From: an uncultured Bacteroidales bacterium
GTDB lineage: Bacteria; Bacteroidota; Bacteroidia; Bacteroidales; UBA932
Reading direction: 5' to 3'
DNA length: 64,000 nt
Assembly (NCBI GenBank): GCA_934717185.1
Contig: CAKUYQ010000013.1
Coordinates: 1 to 64,000 of the forward strand
The translations under genes and the position numbers were made by a program. This document shows positions 8,577 through 16,962 of this stretch, piece by piece. Each line of letters starts with the position of its first letter. Within the stretch, counting starts at the first letter, position 1. A model generated the notes under the pieces. It saw only the letters and a program-made list of their open reading frames with translations. It was not told where the DNA came from and did no database searches.

Positions 8577-9365
8577 ATGATAGTTAAGGCAAAGAAGGCA
8601 TTGGGCCAGCATTTTCTTAAGGATGAAGGAATTGCAAGGGGGATTGTAGATGCACTAAAGATAAAGGATGAGGCAAAGTCATCCAATAATGTATTGGAGA
8701 TAGGTCCCGGGACAGGGGTACTTACCAAGTATCTTATAGAGGATGAGAGGATAAGGTTGGAGCTTGCGGAGATAGATACGGAATCCATAGAATACCTAAA
8801 GGCAACATACCCATATTCGTTGTCGTCTTTGGTGCAAAGGGATTTTTTGCAGATGAATCTGCGTGATGCTTTTAGCGGTGAGCCGTTTAGCATAATAGGA
8901 AATTTTCCGTACAATATATCGTCTCAGATTTTCTTTAAGATATTGGAAGATCCTAATTTAGTACCTCAGGTTGTATGTATGCTTCAGAAAGAGGTGGCGG
9001 AGCGTTTGGTAAGCCCTCCGGGGAACAAATCATACGGAATATTATCTGTGCTTTTGCAGGCGTGGTACAATATGGAATACCTGTTTACTGTGCCGGAGCA
9101 TGTCTTTCTTCCTCCGCCTAAGGTGAAATCCGGCGTAATAAGGCTTATTAGAAATGATAAAAAAGATTTAGGTTGTGATCCTCAACTGTTTAAGCAGATA
9201 ATAAAATCCTGTTTTAACCAACGCAGGAAAACCATAAGAAATTCAATAAAACCAATAGCTGCCAAATTGGGCAAAGAGATACAGGATTCAATATTGGACA
9301 AACGCCCCGAACAGCTTTCGGTACAGGAGTTTGTATATCTTACAAATCTGTTTTCGCTACTATAA
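8577..9365 (+). CDS. ksgA: 16S rRNA (adenine(1518/1519)-N6)-dimethyltransferase KsgA/RsmA
   Basis: A 262-residue enzyme that dimethylates the two adjacent adenines in the helix 45 loop of 16S rRNA during small-subunit assembly. The N-terminal KKALGQHFLKD, the SAM site EIGPGTGVLT and the catalytic loop GNFPYNIS are all present, and the length is normal. The open frame extends 29 codons upstream, but that part comes from the 53-bp repeat and promoter, so ATG 8577 before IVKAKK is the start. The 3' end overlaps the convergent sigma-factor gene by 6 bp. Confidence 0.95.
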   Translation: MIVKAKKALGQHFLKDEGIARGIVDALKIKDEAKSSNNVLEIGPGTGVLTKYLIEDERIRLELAEIDTESIEYLKATYPYSLSSLVQRDFLQMNLRDAFSGEPFSIIGNFPYNISSQIFFKILEDPNLVPQVVCMLQKEVAERLVSPPGNKSYGILSVLLQAWYNMEYLFTVPEHVFLPPPKVKSGVIRLIRNDKKDLGCDPQLFKQIIKSCFNQRRKTIRNSIKPIAAKLGKEIQDSILDKRPEQLSVQEFVYLTNLFSLL

Positions 9366-9935
9366 GCTGTTATGGCTTTTAACAGCTAAGTAATTTTTTA
9401 TTTTTTTTGCTAATATGACTTTTGCCCTGTGAAGTTGGGAGGCGGATGTACTCTCCTTTATTGAGAGCAGCCCGGCTATCTCTTTGTGGCTTTTCCCCTC
9501 CATGACATATAGATTGAAGATAACTTTGTAACCGGAAGGTAATTCGTTTATCATTTGATGTATTACCGAAAGCGATATATCTGTTATCATTGAAGTGTCT
9601 ACAGCAGATGCATTTATTACGGTATCTTGCTTTAATTCAACAAAATCTATTCTGCTGTTCCGCTTTATGAATTTTAGTGTTTCGTTAAGGACTATTCTTG
9701 CCATCCAACCTTTAAGAGACCCGGAACCACGATATTCAAATGAATCGATGGATGTAAATATCTTAATGAACGATTCCTGTAGAATATCCTTTACGTCTTC
9801 GTTAGTGCATATATAACGGGAACATATTGCAGACAAATATCTTATATATCTATGGTATAGGGTTCGTACAGCCTGTTCATCCTTTGTACGGACAAGAGTC
9901 AACAGCACATCTTCATCTGATTTGCGATAGGCCAT
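9360..9935 (-). CDS. ECF-type RNA polymerase sigma factor
   Basis: A 191-residue sigma-70 family protein with region 2 (about residues 25-95, including EDVKDILQESFIKIF) and region 4 (about 130-185, with the helix-turn-helix GKSHKEIAGLLSIKESTSASQLHRAK). There is no region 1 or 3, as in ECF sigma factors. No anti-sigma gene is adjacent; the lipoprotein upstream on the same strand is not an anti-sigma factor by sequence. Its targets are unknown. It converges on ksgA with a 6-bp overlap at the stop codons. Confidence 0.9.
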   Translation of the reverse strand: MAYRKSDEDVLLTLVRTKDEQAVRTLYHRYIRYLSAICSRYICTNEDVKDILQESFIKIFTSIDSFEYRGSGSLKGWMARIVLNETLKFIKRNSRIDFVELKQDTVINASAVDTSMITDISLSVIHQMINELPSGYKVIFNLYVMEGKSHKEIAGLLSIKESTSASQLHRAKVILAKKIKNYLAVKSHNSL

Positions 9936-10019
9936 TTGTAATCTTTTTTCGCCCTTATAAAAATGTTAGGGAGACATGAGGAAGGCCAAAAGAGTATTGG
10001 CCATTCCTCATTTAGAAAA

Positions 10020-10078
10020 AAAGAAGTGTATAAACTACGAGCAAAAGTATTTGCTTTTTTTAGCCAACTTCTTTTTGA
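10020..10078 (-). terminator. hairpin region downstream of the Ig-like lipoprotein
   Basis: On the minus strand AAAAAGAAGT pairs with ACTTCTTTTTTT around a loop of about 40 nt. Inside, GCAAA pairs with TTTGC. The final T-run suggests a terminator for the lipoprotein gene before the sigma-factor gene. Confidence 0.35.
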
Positions 10079-10112
10079 GATTCTTTACGGCACAGGGCAA
10101 TAATCAATAAAT

Positions 10113-10535
10113 CTATTCTTTAACAAAGACAAGTTCTCCATATTCCCCTTCTTCTACTGATAAGGTTACAGAGTTGTCGTATGCTGTTTCTGTGGCAGAT
10201 ACAGCACCCTTTTTACCTGTGTCCTTAACAGTTACATTGAATTTGCCACTTTTCTTTTTCTTGTCTACAACAGTAATGGTAACGCTTCCGGCTTTCTCTC
10301 CTTTAACGCTGATGACTCTATTATTCGCTTTCACAGAGGCAATACTATTGTCGCTCGAAGTTGCGGTAAACGGAGCTGTTCCTTTCTTTATGTTAACAGT
10401 GGATGTTGCCCCAACACTAACCTCTACTTTTGCGGGGCTGAATTTCATTTTGCCTTTTTTGCAAGAGGCAAAAGTTAGAGCAGTTACACAACATAAAGTT
10501 GCAACTGCGCATTTTAGCAAATTGATTTTTTTCAT
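10113..10535 (-). CDS. Ig-like (BIG2-type) lipoprotein
   Basis: A 140-residue small lipoprotein. The signal peptide ends in the lipobox FASC, with Cys near residue 24, followed by a Lys-rich linker. One bacterial Ig-like domain follows, with the pattern SVGATSTVNIKKGTAPFTATSSDNS...VKGEKAGSVTITV. Such domains are common in surface proteins and usually bind other proteins or sugars; no specific partner can be named. The C-terminal 35 residues are acidic with no recognised motif. It stands alone, between an ECF sigma gene and the divergent GLPGLI operon. Confidence 0.75.
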   Translation of the reverse strand: MKKINLLKCAVATLCCVTALTFASCKKGKMKFSPAKVEVSVGATSTVNIKKGTAPFTATSSDNSIASVKANNRVISVKGEKAGSVTITVVDKKKKSGKFNVTVKDTGKKGAVSATETAYDNSVTLSVEEGEYGELVFVKE

Positions 10536-10747
10536 TTTACATTAATTTTAAATTTATAATTGAGTAACTAACAACATTCCTATATCCTTAAATCCTCTTT
10601 TCTTAAAATCTTGCATGGAAAACTGAAAAAAAATTTAATTCTACAGTATTAACATTTATTAACACTTCTTAACCGCCAAATAATATATGGACACTCTTTT
10701 TGTGGGTTACTTTGCAGCAATCAAACAGGATACTGATTATTAAAAGA

Positions 10748-11665
10748 ATGATTATGACTGCATTTAAAAAGATTTTGCGGATAGTTGTATTGCAATTATC
10801 TGCCATTGCTTTAAGCAATGTTTTAGGAGCACAGAACAACAATAGCAAAGAGTTTGCCACAGGTATAATGGACAATGCTTTTTTGGAGTGTTCATATAAA
10901 TATTGGTATTTAAAAGATACATTAGACAAAGACAAAGTCACCGACGATGAGATGTTGCTACTTATAGGCCGTAATGCAACAAGCTATGTAAGTAAATTGG
11001 AGATGGTAAGGGATTCTGTCTTTAAAGCTCTCTCTAAATCTAATATGGATGTAAATGCCAAAGTTGCAGCTATTTCCAAATACAAGGTTGGTACGCAATC
11101 TTATATGTACACACAGGAAGATAACCTTTGTGAGGTAACCAAAGTGGGTGTAGACAATATATCTTACATAGAGAAAATTCAGGATTTTAATTGGATTATT
11201 GTGCAGGATTCCGTAAAGAATATTGCCGGATATGACTGCAATATGGCAACCTGCAGCTTTAGAGGCAGGGATTACATTGCATGGTTTGCACCGGATATTC
11301 CTGTGAATGCCGGGCCATGGAAATTCAGAGGACTTCCCGGGCTGATATTCAAAGTTGCGGATACGCAGGGACATTATTCATGGGAATTGGACGGTATCCA
11401 AGAGTGTAGCAAACCTATAGAGTTTACAAATAAAAAGTATGTAAAGACCTCATTTGAAAAATTTATCAAAACATATAAGCGCTACATTGAGGATCCTGTT
11501 GGTTATATCACTGCTTCCGGAGGTGCAACAGTCAAGGTGATAGATGCAAGTACAGGCAGGGAACTTACTCCGGCTGAGATTAAAAAGGCTAAGATAACCG
11601 TGAATGTGAATGATGCTTCGGTTAGTAGTAGTCACGGGTACGATCCGATAGAAAGAATAATGTGA
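10748..11665 (+). CDS. GLPGLI family protein
   Basis: A 305-residue secreted protein. It has a signal peptide (LQLSAIALSNVLGAQ), and the signature FRGLPGLIFKVAD lies in the middle, preceded by an AWFAPDIPVNAGPW segment typical of the family. The role of GLPGLI proteins is unknown; they are usually encoded next to TonB-like barrels. Here a barrel gene follows 103 nt downstream and then a two-component system, so all four genes may form one envelope-related unit. The open frame extends 16 codons further upstream from a TTG, but ATG 10748 (or 10754) gives a standard signal peptide. A near-match -7 box (TTACTTTG) lies about 35 nt upstream. Confidence 0.88.
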   Translation: MIMTAFKKILRIVVLQLSAIALSNVLGAQNNNSKEFATGIMDNAFLECSYKYWYLKDTLDKDKVTDDEMLLLIGRNATSYVSKLEMVRDSVFKALSKSNMDVNAKVAAISKYKVGTQSYMYTQEDNLCEVTKVGVDNISYIEKIQDFNWIIVQDSVKNIAGYDCNMATCSFRGRDYIAWFAPDIPVNAGPWKFRGLPGLIFKVADTQGHYSWELDGIQECSKPIEFTNKKYVKTSFEKFIKTYKRYIEDPVGYITASGGATVKVIDASTGRELTPAEIKKAKITVNVNDASVSSSHGYDPIERIM

Positions 11666-11768
11666 GAATTTAGTAAGCCTTGCATTTGACCTTAAATAAC
11701 ATAGATTCATTCAGAGAATTGATAGAGGACTTCTTTTATTTATACAGATATTCAAAGTAGAAAATTTT

Positions 11769-14408
11769 ATGAAACGTGAGTGTATTGTTGTACGGGCGGT
11801 GCTGTTCGTTGCTGTTGCAATTCTACTTGTGCCGGTTTTTGGCTATTCGGTTGGCAGCATTAAGGAGCTGAAAGGGGTTGTAAAGAATCCCGGCGGAGAG
11901 ACTTTGGCAGGTGTAGTAATAAAGGTGGTAAAAGGGGGAAAAGAGGATTTGTCGGGAAGCAAAGAGATAAAAAAGGAGGAGATGTTGGGCTATGCTACAA
12001 CAGACGGAAACGGAGCGTTTTCAATTAAGCAGGAGATTGTGGCAAAAATCAATGCAGCAGAGGGCCGTGCAGTGTTGGTGTTTTCTTACATGGGGTATGA
12101 GGAGAAGAGAATTGCACTTGATGAACAGGGGGTTAAGGAGGCTGCTAATGTTGTGCTCAAAGAGGCGTCGTTCAAACTTAAGGAGGTGGTTGTGAGGGCG
12201 CCAAAGGTGCAGATGAGGGGTGATACCATTGTATTTAATGTAGAGAGTTTTGCCAAATCTACAGACAGAGCATTGGCAGATGTGCTTAAACGTATTCCCG
12301 GTATTGAGGTAGATGGCGGGGGTAACGTAAAGTACAACGGAGAGCCTATAAACAAATTCTACATAGAGGGGGCGGATCTTCTTGGCGGAAGGTATGGATT
12401 GGCCACCAATAATCTTAATCCAAAAGATATAGCCAAAGTTGAGGTATTGGAGAATCATCAGCCTGTAAAGGCTTTAAGGGATGTGAGGTTCAGTGACAGG
12501 GCTGCTCTTAATATAAAACTTAAGGAGACGGCAAAGGCCAAATGGCTTGGAGATATTAGTTTAAGCGGCAATTATGAATTGTGGAACGGGCGCATTTTTG
12601 CAATGAGCATAGGCAGAGGTGTACAGAGCATGAACAATATCAAGACAAACAATACAGGAGTGGTGTTAAGGGATGAGGCTGCATCTAAATTTGACTTGGA
12701 GAGTATATCCTCTTCTAACAATTACAGTTATGAGCTGCCAAACTATACCGGTGGAGAGAGTATGGCTATTCCAAATTTGGGGAGCATGTATACAACCTTC
12801 AACAAGAGTATCCTTGCATCTGCGAACAATCTTAAAAGACTTAAAAATGATTATGAGGTAAAGAGCAATCTGTGTTACTCATACGATAAACTAAAGGCAT
12901 GGAAAAGCTCGGTAAGCGATTATTACCTTATGGATAGTACTATTCATAACTATAATGACATAGATATGAATGGAGGTGTCCATAAATTGACAGGGGATAT
13001 TACTTTGTCTGCAAACGGAAGCAAACGGTTTTTGAAAAACAGGCTAAGCGCTTATCTTGAAAACAGCAGTCAAAATGATGTTTTTACCGGTTCGTATTCT
13101 GCAATGCAGCATACTCAAAGCTCTGAATATCATGTGGAGAACAATTTTAATCTGTTAAGTGTGTTTGAACAGGGAAAATCGCTGAGTTTTAAGAGCGTAA
13201 ATAAATATGTGTCTGCAATTGAAAGGCTTGGGGCAGTTAATGTAGTAGATGAGGATGGCTCTGTTGAGGCCTCTTTTTATCAGAGACTGAATTTAAACGC
13301 TTTTGCAACATACGAGGAGATTGAGTATAAAATAGCTGTACGCAGATGGAATTTTGCTATTTCTGGTTCTGGAGAGGGAGTGTGGAGAAATATGAAAGAG
13401 TATGGTAATTTTAACAAGTTCGCAATAACTGCCACTCCGTATGTGCAATATAGGAGCGATGCTTTGTTAATGAGTGTAAAGGTGCCTGTAAAGTATTACA
13501 AGACATGGTATAACGATACATATATCTCCCCTTTCCTTTACTATTTAAGATGGGATATAAACCAAAAGACAGAATTGCAGCTGAATGCCTCTTTTGGAGA
13601 GAGTCCTGTATCTGATAAGTATGCTTTTGAGGGGTATATCTATACAAATTATAGAAATATAATTAAGGGCAGTAAGGTAGAAGCCTCAAACAAAAACAGG
13701 CTTGTTGATGCAAGATTTTCTTATAGAGACCCGCTTGCGCTGTTCTATGTAAACCTCTCTGCCTCATATATCCATTATTCAAACGGCCTTATAAGTGTAA
13801 GAGACTTTGACGGAAAGATAATTGCAACAGGATTTAGAAAGGGGGATACAAAGAGCGAGAGCTATAATGCAAGTGCGGAGATTTCAAAAGATGTTAGGGC
13901 AATAGGCGGCAAGGTTGGCTTTACTGCAAATTATGCCGTAAACAGTGGAAATATGGTTCAGAACAACAATCTGTTCAACTATAAATCTTACAGTACAACC
14001 GTAACAGGGAGTATGAATGCTGCTATAGGCATGTGGGGCTCATTGGATTATAGCTGCAGTTATACAAACCTTAAGATGAAACAGCCGGGCTCCTATGTTG
14101 GAGAGTCATCTGCAGATTACATAAAACAGAGCATGACCTTTTCCGCTACACCTCTAAAACGTCTGTCGTTGGATCTTTCTGCAGATCATTACTACAACTC
14201 AGCAACAGACACAGACAAGAACATAGTGTTGTCTAACCTCTATCTGCAATATATAGTGGCAAAAAAAATAGAACTGAATGCCTCTGTAAATAATATCTTT
14301 AATAAAAAGAGCTTTTCAAACTCCTCAATAGGTTCACTCTCGTTCTACTCAACTATTTACAGGTTGAGGGGTAGGGAGATTACGGTAGGTATTAAATATA
14401 AGTTTTAG
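11769..14408 (+). CDS. outer-membrane beta-barrel protein with carboxypeptidase-like domain
   Basis: An 879-residue protein with a signal peptide, a carboxypeptidase-regulatory-like domain (about residues 30-130, starting LKGVVKNPGGETLAGVVIKV), then FKLKEVVVRAPKVQMRGDTIVFNV and a plug-like region (ADVLKRIPGIEVDGGGNVKYNGEPINKFYIEG), and a long C-terminal barrel. This is the OMP_b-brl_3 architecture often paired with GLPGLI genes. It holds a TTGTCGGGAAG copy at 11949-11959 that encodes LSGS. It is followed 12 bp later by a histidine kinase, so transcriptional linkage is likely. Confidence 0.87.
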   Translation: MKRECIVVRAVLFVAVAILLVPVFGYSVGSIKELKGVVKNPGGETLAGVVIKVVKGGKEDLSGSKEIKKEEMLGYATTDGNGAFSIKQEIVAKINAAEGRAVLVFSYMGYEEKRIALDEQGVKEAANVVLKEASFKLKEVVVRAPKVQMRGDTIVFNVESFAKSTDRALADVLKRIPGIEVDGGGNVKYNGEPINKFYIEGADLLGGRYGLATNNLNPKDIAKVEVLENHQPVKALRDVRFSDRAALNIKLKETAKAKWLGDISLSGNYELWNGRIFAMSIGRGVQSMNNIKTNNTGVVLRDEAASKFDLESISSSNNYSYELPNYTGGESMAIPNLGSMYTTFNKSILASANNLKRLKNDYEVKSNLCYSYDKLKAWKSSVSDYYLMDSTIHNYNDIDMNGGVHKLTGDITLSANGSKRFLKNRLSAYLENSSQNDVFTGSYSAMQHTQSSEYHVENNFNLLSVFEQGKSLSFKSVNKYVSAIERLGAVNVVDEDGSVEASFYQRLNLNAFATYEEIEYKIAVRRWNFAISGSGEGVWRNMKEYGNFNKFAITATPYVQYRSDALLMSVKVPVKYYKTWYNDTYISPFLYYLRWDINQKTELQLNASFGESPVSDKYAFEGYIYTNYRNIIKGSKVEASNKNRLVDARFSYRDPLALFYVNLSASYIHYSNGLISVRDFDGKIIATGFRKGDTKSESYNASAEISKDVRAIGGKVGFTANYAVNSGNMVQNNNLFNYKSYSTTVTGSMNAAIGMWGSLDYSCSYTNLKMKQPGSYVGESSADYIKQSMTFSATPLKRLSLDLSADHYYNSATDTDKNIVLSNLYLQYIVAKKIELNASVNNIFNKKSFSNSSIGSLSFYSTIYRLRGREITVGIKYKF

Positions 14409-14420
14409 TAGCTTTGCGTT

Positions 14421-16019
14421 ATGAAACCTAACATGAAACAATTCAAATACATAAGTGCATCAGTAATTGTGGTTTTGATACTTTTAGCGGCAGTACAGAT
14501 ACTGTGGCTCAAGGAGATGTATAGCGCAAAGTTGGCAGATTTCAACTACATAGTAAAATCTGCCATAACAGATGCTGCATACGAGAACTATGTGGAGAGA
14601 GGATTTGGCAAGCAGGATGAAACCTTAAGAAAACAGATACAAGAGACAATCTTTAACGAAGATACGGATAATATAAAATCTATAGAGGTTTTTAACAATG
14701 ACGACGAAGGCAAGATGATTATCTCCGTTGAAAAAAGTGTACCTAACTCAAATTCAACAAAGAAGACAAATATTACTGTAACCTTTTTGGAGACTCCCGA
14801 CAAGAATAATTTTAACAAATTCAATCAAGCCCTTTTGACAAAGTTAAGGGAACAGGGGATTTTTGCCTCATTCCGCTCATCGTTGCTCAATAAAGAGGAC
14901 AACAAAGTCTTGTTCACAAAAGATTTTGTGCCGGACTCAACTAAATTATTATCATCCAATTTATTGGAATTTGTTACAGACTATGTTAGAGTAGACAAAC
15001 GGCAAACTGTCAATAAGAGGATATCTAACCGTATAGATACCAGGGTGATTATGATTGACGGAAAAAAAGACACCGCACAAAGTGGCATAAAGATAATACG
15101 CAGCAGAGCAATGCCGGACACCTTAGCAGCAGCCACTGTAAACGGTGAGCCTGCTTCAGCAGCCACCGCAAGCAAAGAGAGTTATTACTACAAAGTAGAG
15201 ATAGAGAATCCGTTTAACGATACAATAAAAGATATTGCCGGAATAATAATCTCATCTGTGCTCATTATAGTTGTAATTGGTCTTATGTTTCTCTATCTGC
15301 TAAAAACCATTATAAGACAGAAAAGATTGGAGGAGATGAAGGATGACTTTACCCACAACATAACCCACGAACTCAAAACCCCCGTGGCTGTGGCGTATGC
15401 AGCAAATGATGCCCTCCTTAACTACAATGCAGATGAAGACCCGCAGAAGAGAAAACGGTATCTTGCTGTTATATCAACGCAGCTTAAATCGTTGGAAGCC
15501 ATGATAGAGCGTATCCTAATGCTTACAAAGGAGAAAGAACGGGGAATGCAACTGAATAAAGAGCAATTCAACCTGCCGGAACTCGTAGAGGAGGTGAAGG
15601 ATGAGATGCTCTGCCACAGCGAAAATACAGACAAGAGGGTAGAGATATCTGTCAACACAGATAATTGCGGCAACATCACTGCAGATCGTTTCCATCTGAA
15701 AAACATGCTGCTCAACTTGGTGGAAAACTCTGTAAAATATTCCGGCAGCAGTGTAAAGATAGAGATAGACTGCAGCAAAGATAACGAAAAACTAAAGATT
15801 GTCGTGGCTGACAACGGTAACGGAATATCCCAAGGGTCAATAAAATACATATTCGATAAATATTACCGCGAAAGCAATGGCGACCTTTACAATGTAAAAG
15901 GTGTAGGCCTTGGCCTCTATTACGTAAAGATGGTTGTTACGGCGCATGAAGGAACCATAAATGTGGAGAGCCGCTATAAAAAGGGAACAACCTTTACAAT
16001 CAAAATTCCAATAATTTAA
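14421..16019 (+). CDS. sensor histidine kinase
   Basis: A 532-residue membrane kinase. The first transmembrane helix is at about residues 10-28, followed by a periplasmic sensor region of about 240 residues with no recognised fold, and a second helix at about 268-292. The dimerisation/phosphoacceptor segment has His316 in THNITHELKTP. The ATPase domain carries N (NLVENSVKYS), G1 (DNGNGI) and G2 (GVGLGLYYVK) boxes. It probably phosphorylates the response regulator encoded 12 bp downstream. The position after a GLPGLI/barrel pair suggests it senses an envelope condition or substrate; that is inference. Confidence 0.93.
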   Translation: MKPNMKQFKYISASVIVVLILLAAVQILWLKEMYSAKLADFNYIVKSAITDAAYENYVERGFGKQDETLRKQIQETIFNEDTDNIKSIEVFNNDDEGKMIISVEKSVPNSNSTKKTNITVTFLETPDKNNFNKFNQALLTKLREQGIFASFRSSLLNKEDNKVLFTKDFVPDSTKLLSSNLLEFVTDYVRVDKRQTVNKRISNRIDTRVIMIDGKKDTAQSGIKIIRSRAMPDTLAAATVNGEPASAATASKESYYYKVEIENPFNDTIKDIAGIIISSVLIIVVIGLMFLYLLKTIIRQKRLEEMKDDFTHNITHELKTPVAVAYAANDALLNYNADEDPQKRKRYLAVISTQLKSLEAMIERILMLTKEKERGMQLNKEQFNLPELVEEVKDEMLCHSENTDKRVEISVNTDNCGNITADRFHLKNMLLNLVENSVKYSGSSVKIEIDCSKDNEKLKIVVADNGNGISQGSIKYIFDKYYRESNGDLYNVKGVGLGLYYVKMVVTAHEGTINVESRYKKGTTFTIKIPII

Positions 16020-16031
16020 ATTTTCTTCCCG

Positions 16032-16745
16032 ATGAATACTCTAATTAAAGTACTTTTGGTTGAGGATGAGCAGACATTAGCCGAGATAATCAAAGATACA
16101 TTGGATTTAAACGGCTTTGAAGTTACACTTGAATTTAATGGCGAAGATGCGTTACAGGCCATTTTGAAAGGGCTTGATGCAGATGTGATTGTATCCGATA
16201 TAATGATGCCCAAAATGGACGGGTTCACCTTTATGAAGGAGTTGGGCAGACATGGAATAAAGATCCCTGTACTTTTCCTTACAGCACGTTCAGACACAAA
16301 CGATGTTGTAAAAGGGTTTGAATTAGGTGGAAGCGATTACCTTAAAAAACCGTTTGCCATTGCAGAACTCATAGCAAGGATACGTTCATTGGCAGGACGT
16401 TGGGAGCAAAAACAGAGAGGAGAGCTGCAGGAGGTAATAAAGATTGGAAAATACACTTTGGATGTTAGGGAAAGGATATTGAGCTATGGCGTTGCCGGCA
16501 CAAACGAATATGAGCAGACAGAATTACCATACAGGGAGTGCGAGGTGCTGGCATACATTGCAAGGCGTGTAAACGAAACAGCTTCAACCTCCGATATGCT
16601 TACACAGATCTGGGGCGATGACAGTTATTTTAACAGTCGCTCCTTAAATGTCTATATAACAAAACTCAGGCATAAACTGCAGAAAGATAAAAACGTCTCC
16701 ATACTTAACATAAGAGGGGTAGGCTACAGGCTTGTAATAAAGTAG
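16032..16745 (+). CDS. OmpR-family response regulator
   Basis: A 237-residue DNA-binding regulator. The receiver domain (1-120) has the acidic pocket EDE at 11-13, phosphoacceptor Asp56 (VSDIMMP) and the conserved Lys in KKPF. The C-terminal winged helix (about 140-237) contains the ECEVLAYIARR and SRSLNVYITKLRHKL segments of the OmpR/PhoB type. It lies 12 bp after the kinase gene and is almost certainly its partner. Targets may include the GLPGLI/barrel genes upstream. Confidence 0.95.
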   Translation: MNTLIKVLLVEDEQTLAEIIKDTLDLNGFEVTLEFNGEDALQAILKGLDADVIVSDIMMPKMDGFTFMKELGRHGIKIPVLFLTARSDTNDVVKGFELGGSDYLKKPFAIAELIARIRSLAGRWEQKQRGELQEVIKIGKYTLDVRERILSYGVAGTNEYEQTELPYRECEVLAYIARRVNETASTSDMLTQIWGDDSYFNSRSLNVYITKLRHKLQKDKNVSILNIRGVGYRLVIK

Positions 16746-16767
16746 TTCTATATTTGAGCTTTTCTCT

Positions 16768-16778
16768 TCCCGACAATT
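16768..16778 (-). repeat. intergenic TTGTCGGGA-family motif
   Basis: CTTCCCGACAA, the reverse complement of TTGTCGGGAAG, ends at 16776 about 25 bp past the response-regulator stop. It is one of four copies outside coding sequence (5669, 8503, 8551 and 16768). The full set is given in the findings. Confidence 0.7.
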
Positions 16779-16860
16779 TGCATTTTCTTTCATTTGACAA
16801 CATTGCGTACCAAATAAGCGGTATTTACCATCTTATTACACAATAGATTGTTTTTTATTT

Positions 16861-16868
16861 TAACTTTG
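16861..16868 (+). promoter_or_regulatory. -7 box of the fimbrillin/FISUMP gene
   Basis: TAACTTTG matches TAnnTTTG exactly, about 95 nt before the start codon, in the only intergenic stretch before the gene. Confidence 0.5.
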
Positions 16869-16962
16869 TAGCAAAAGCCTGTAAAGGGTAGTGGTCTGCC
16901 TTTTACTGTCTTCAAAACAACAAATCATATAGAATTTAAAAACACAATTAACATATACACAA

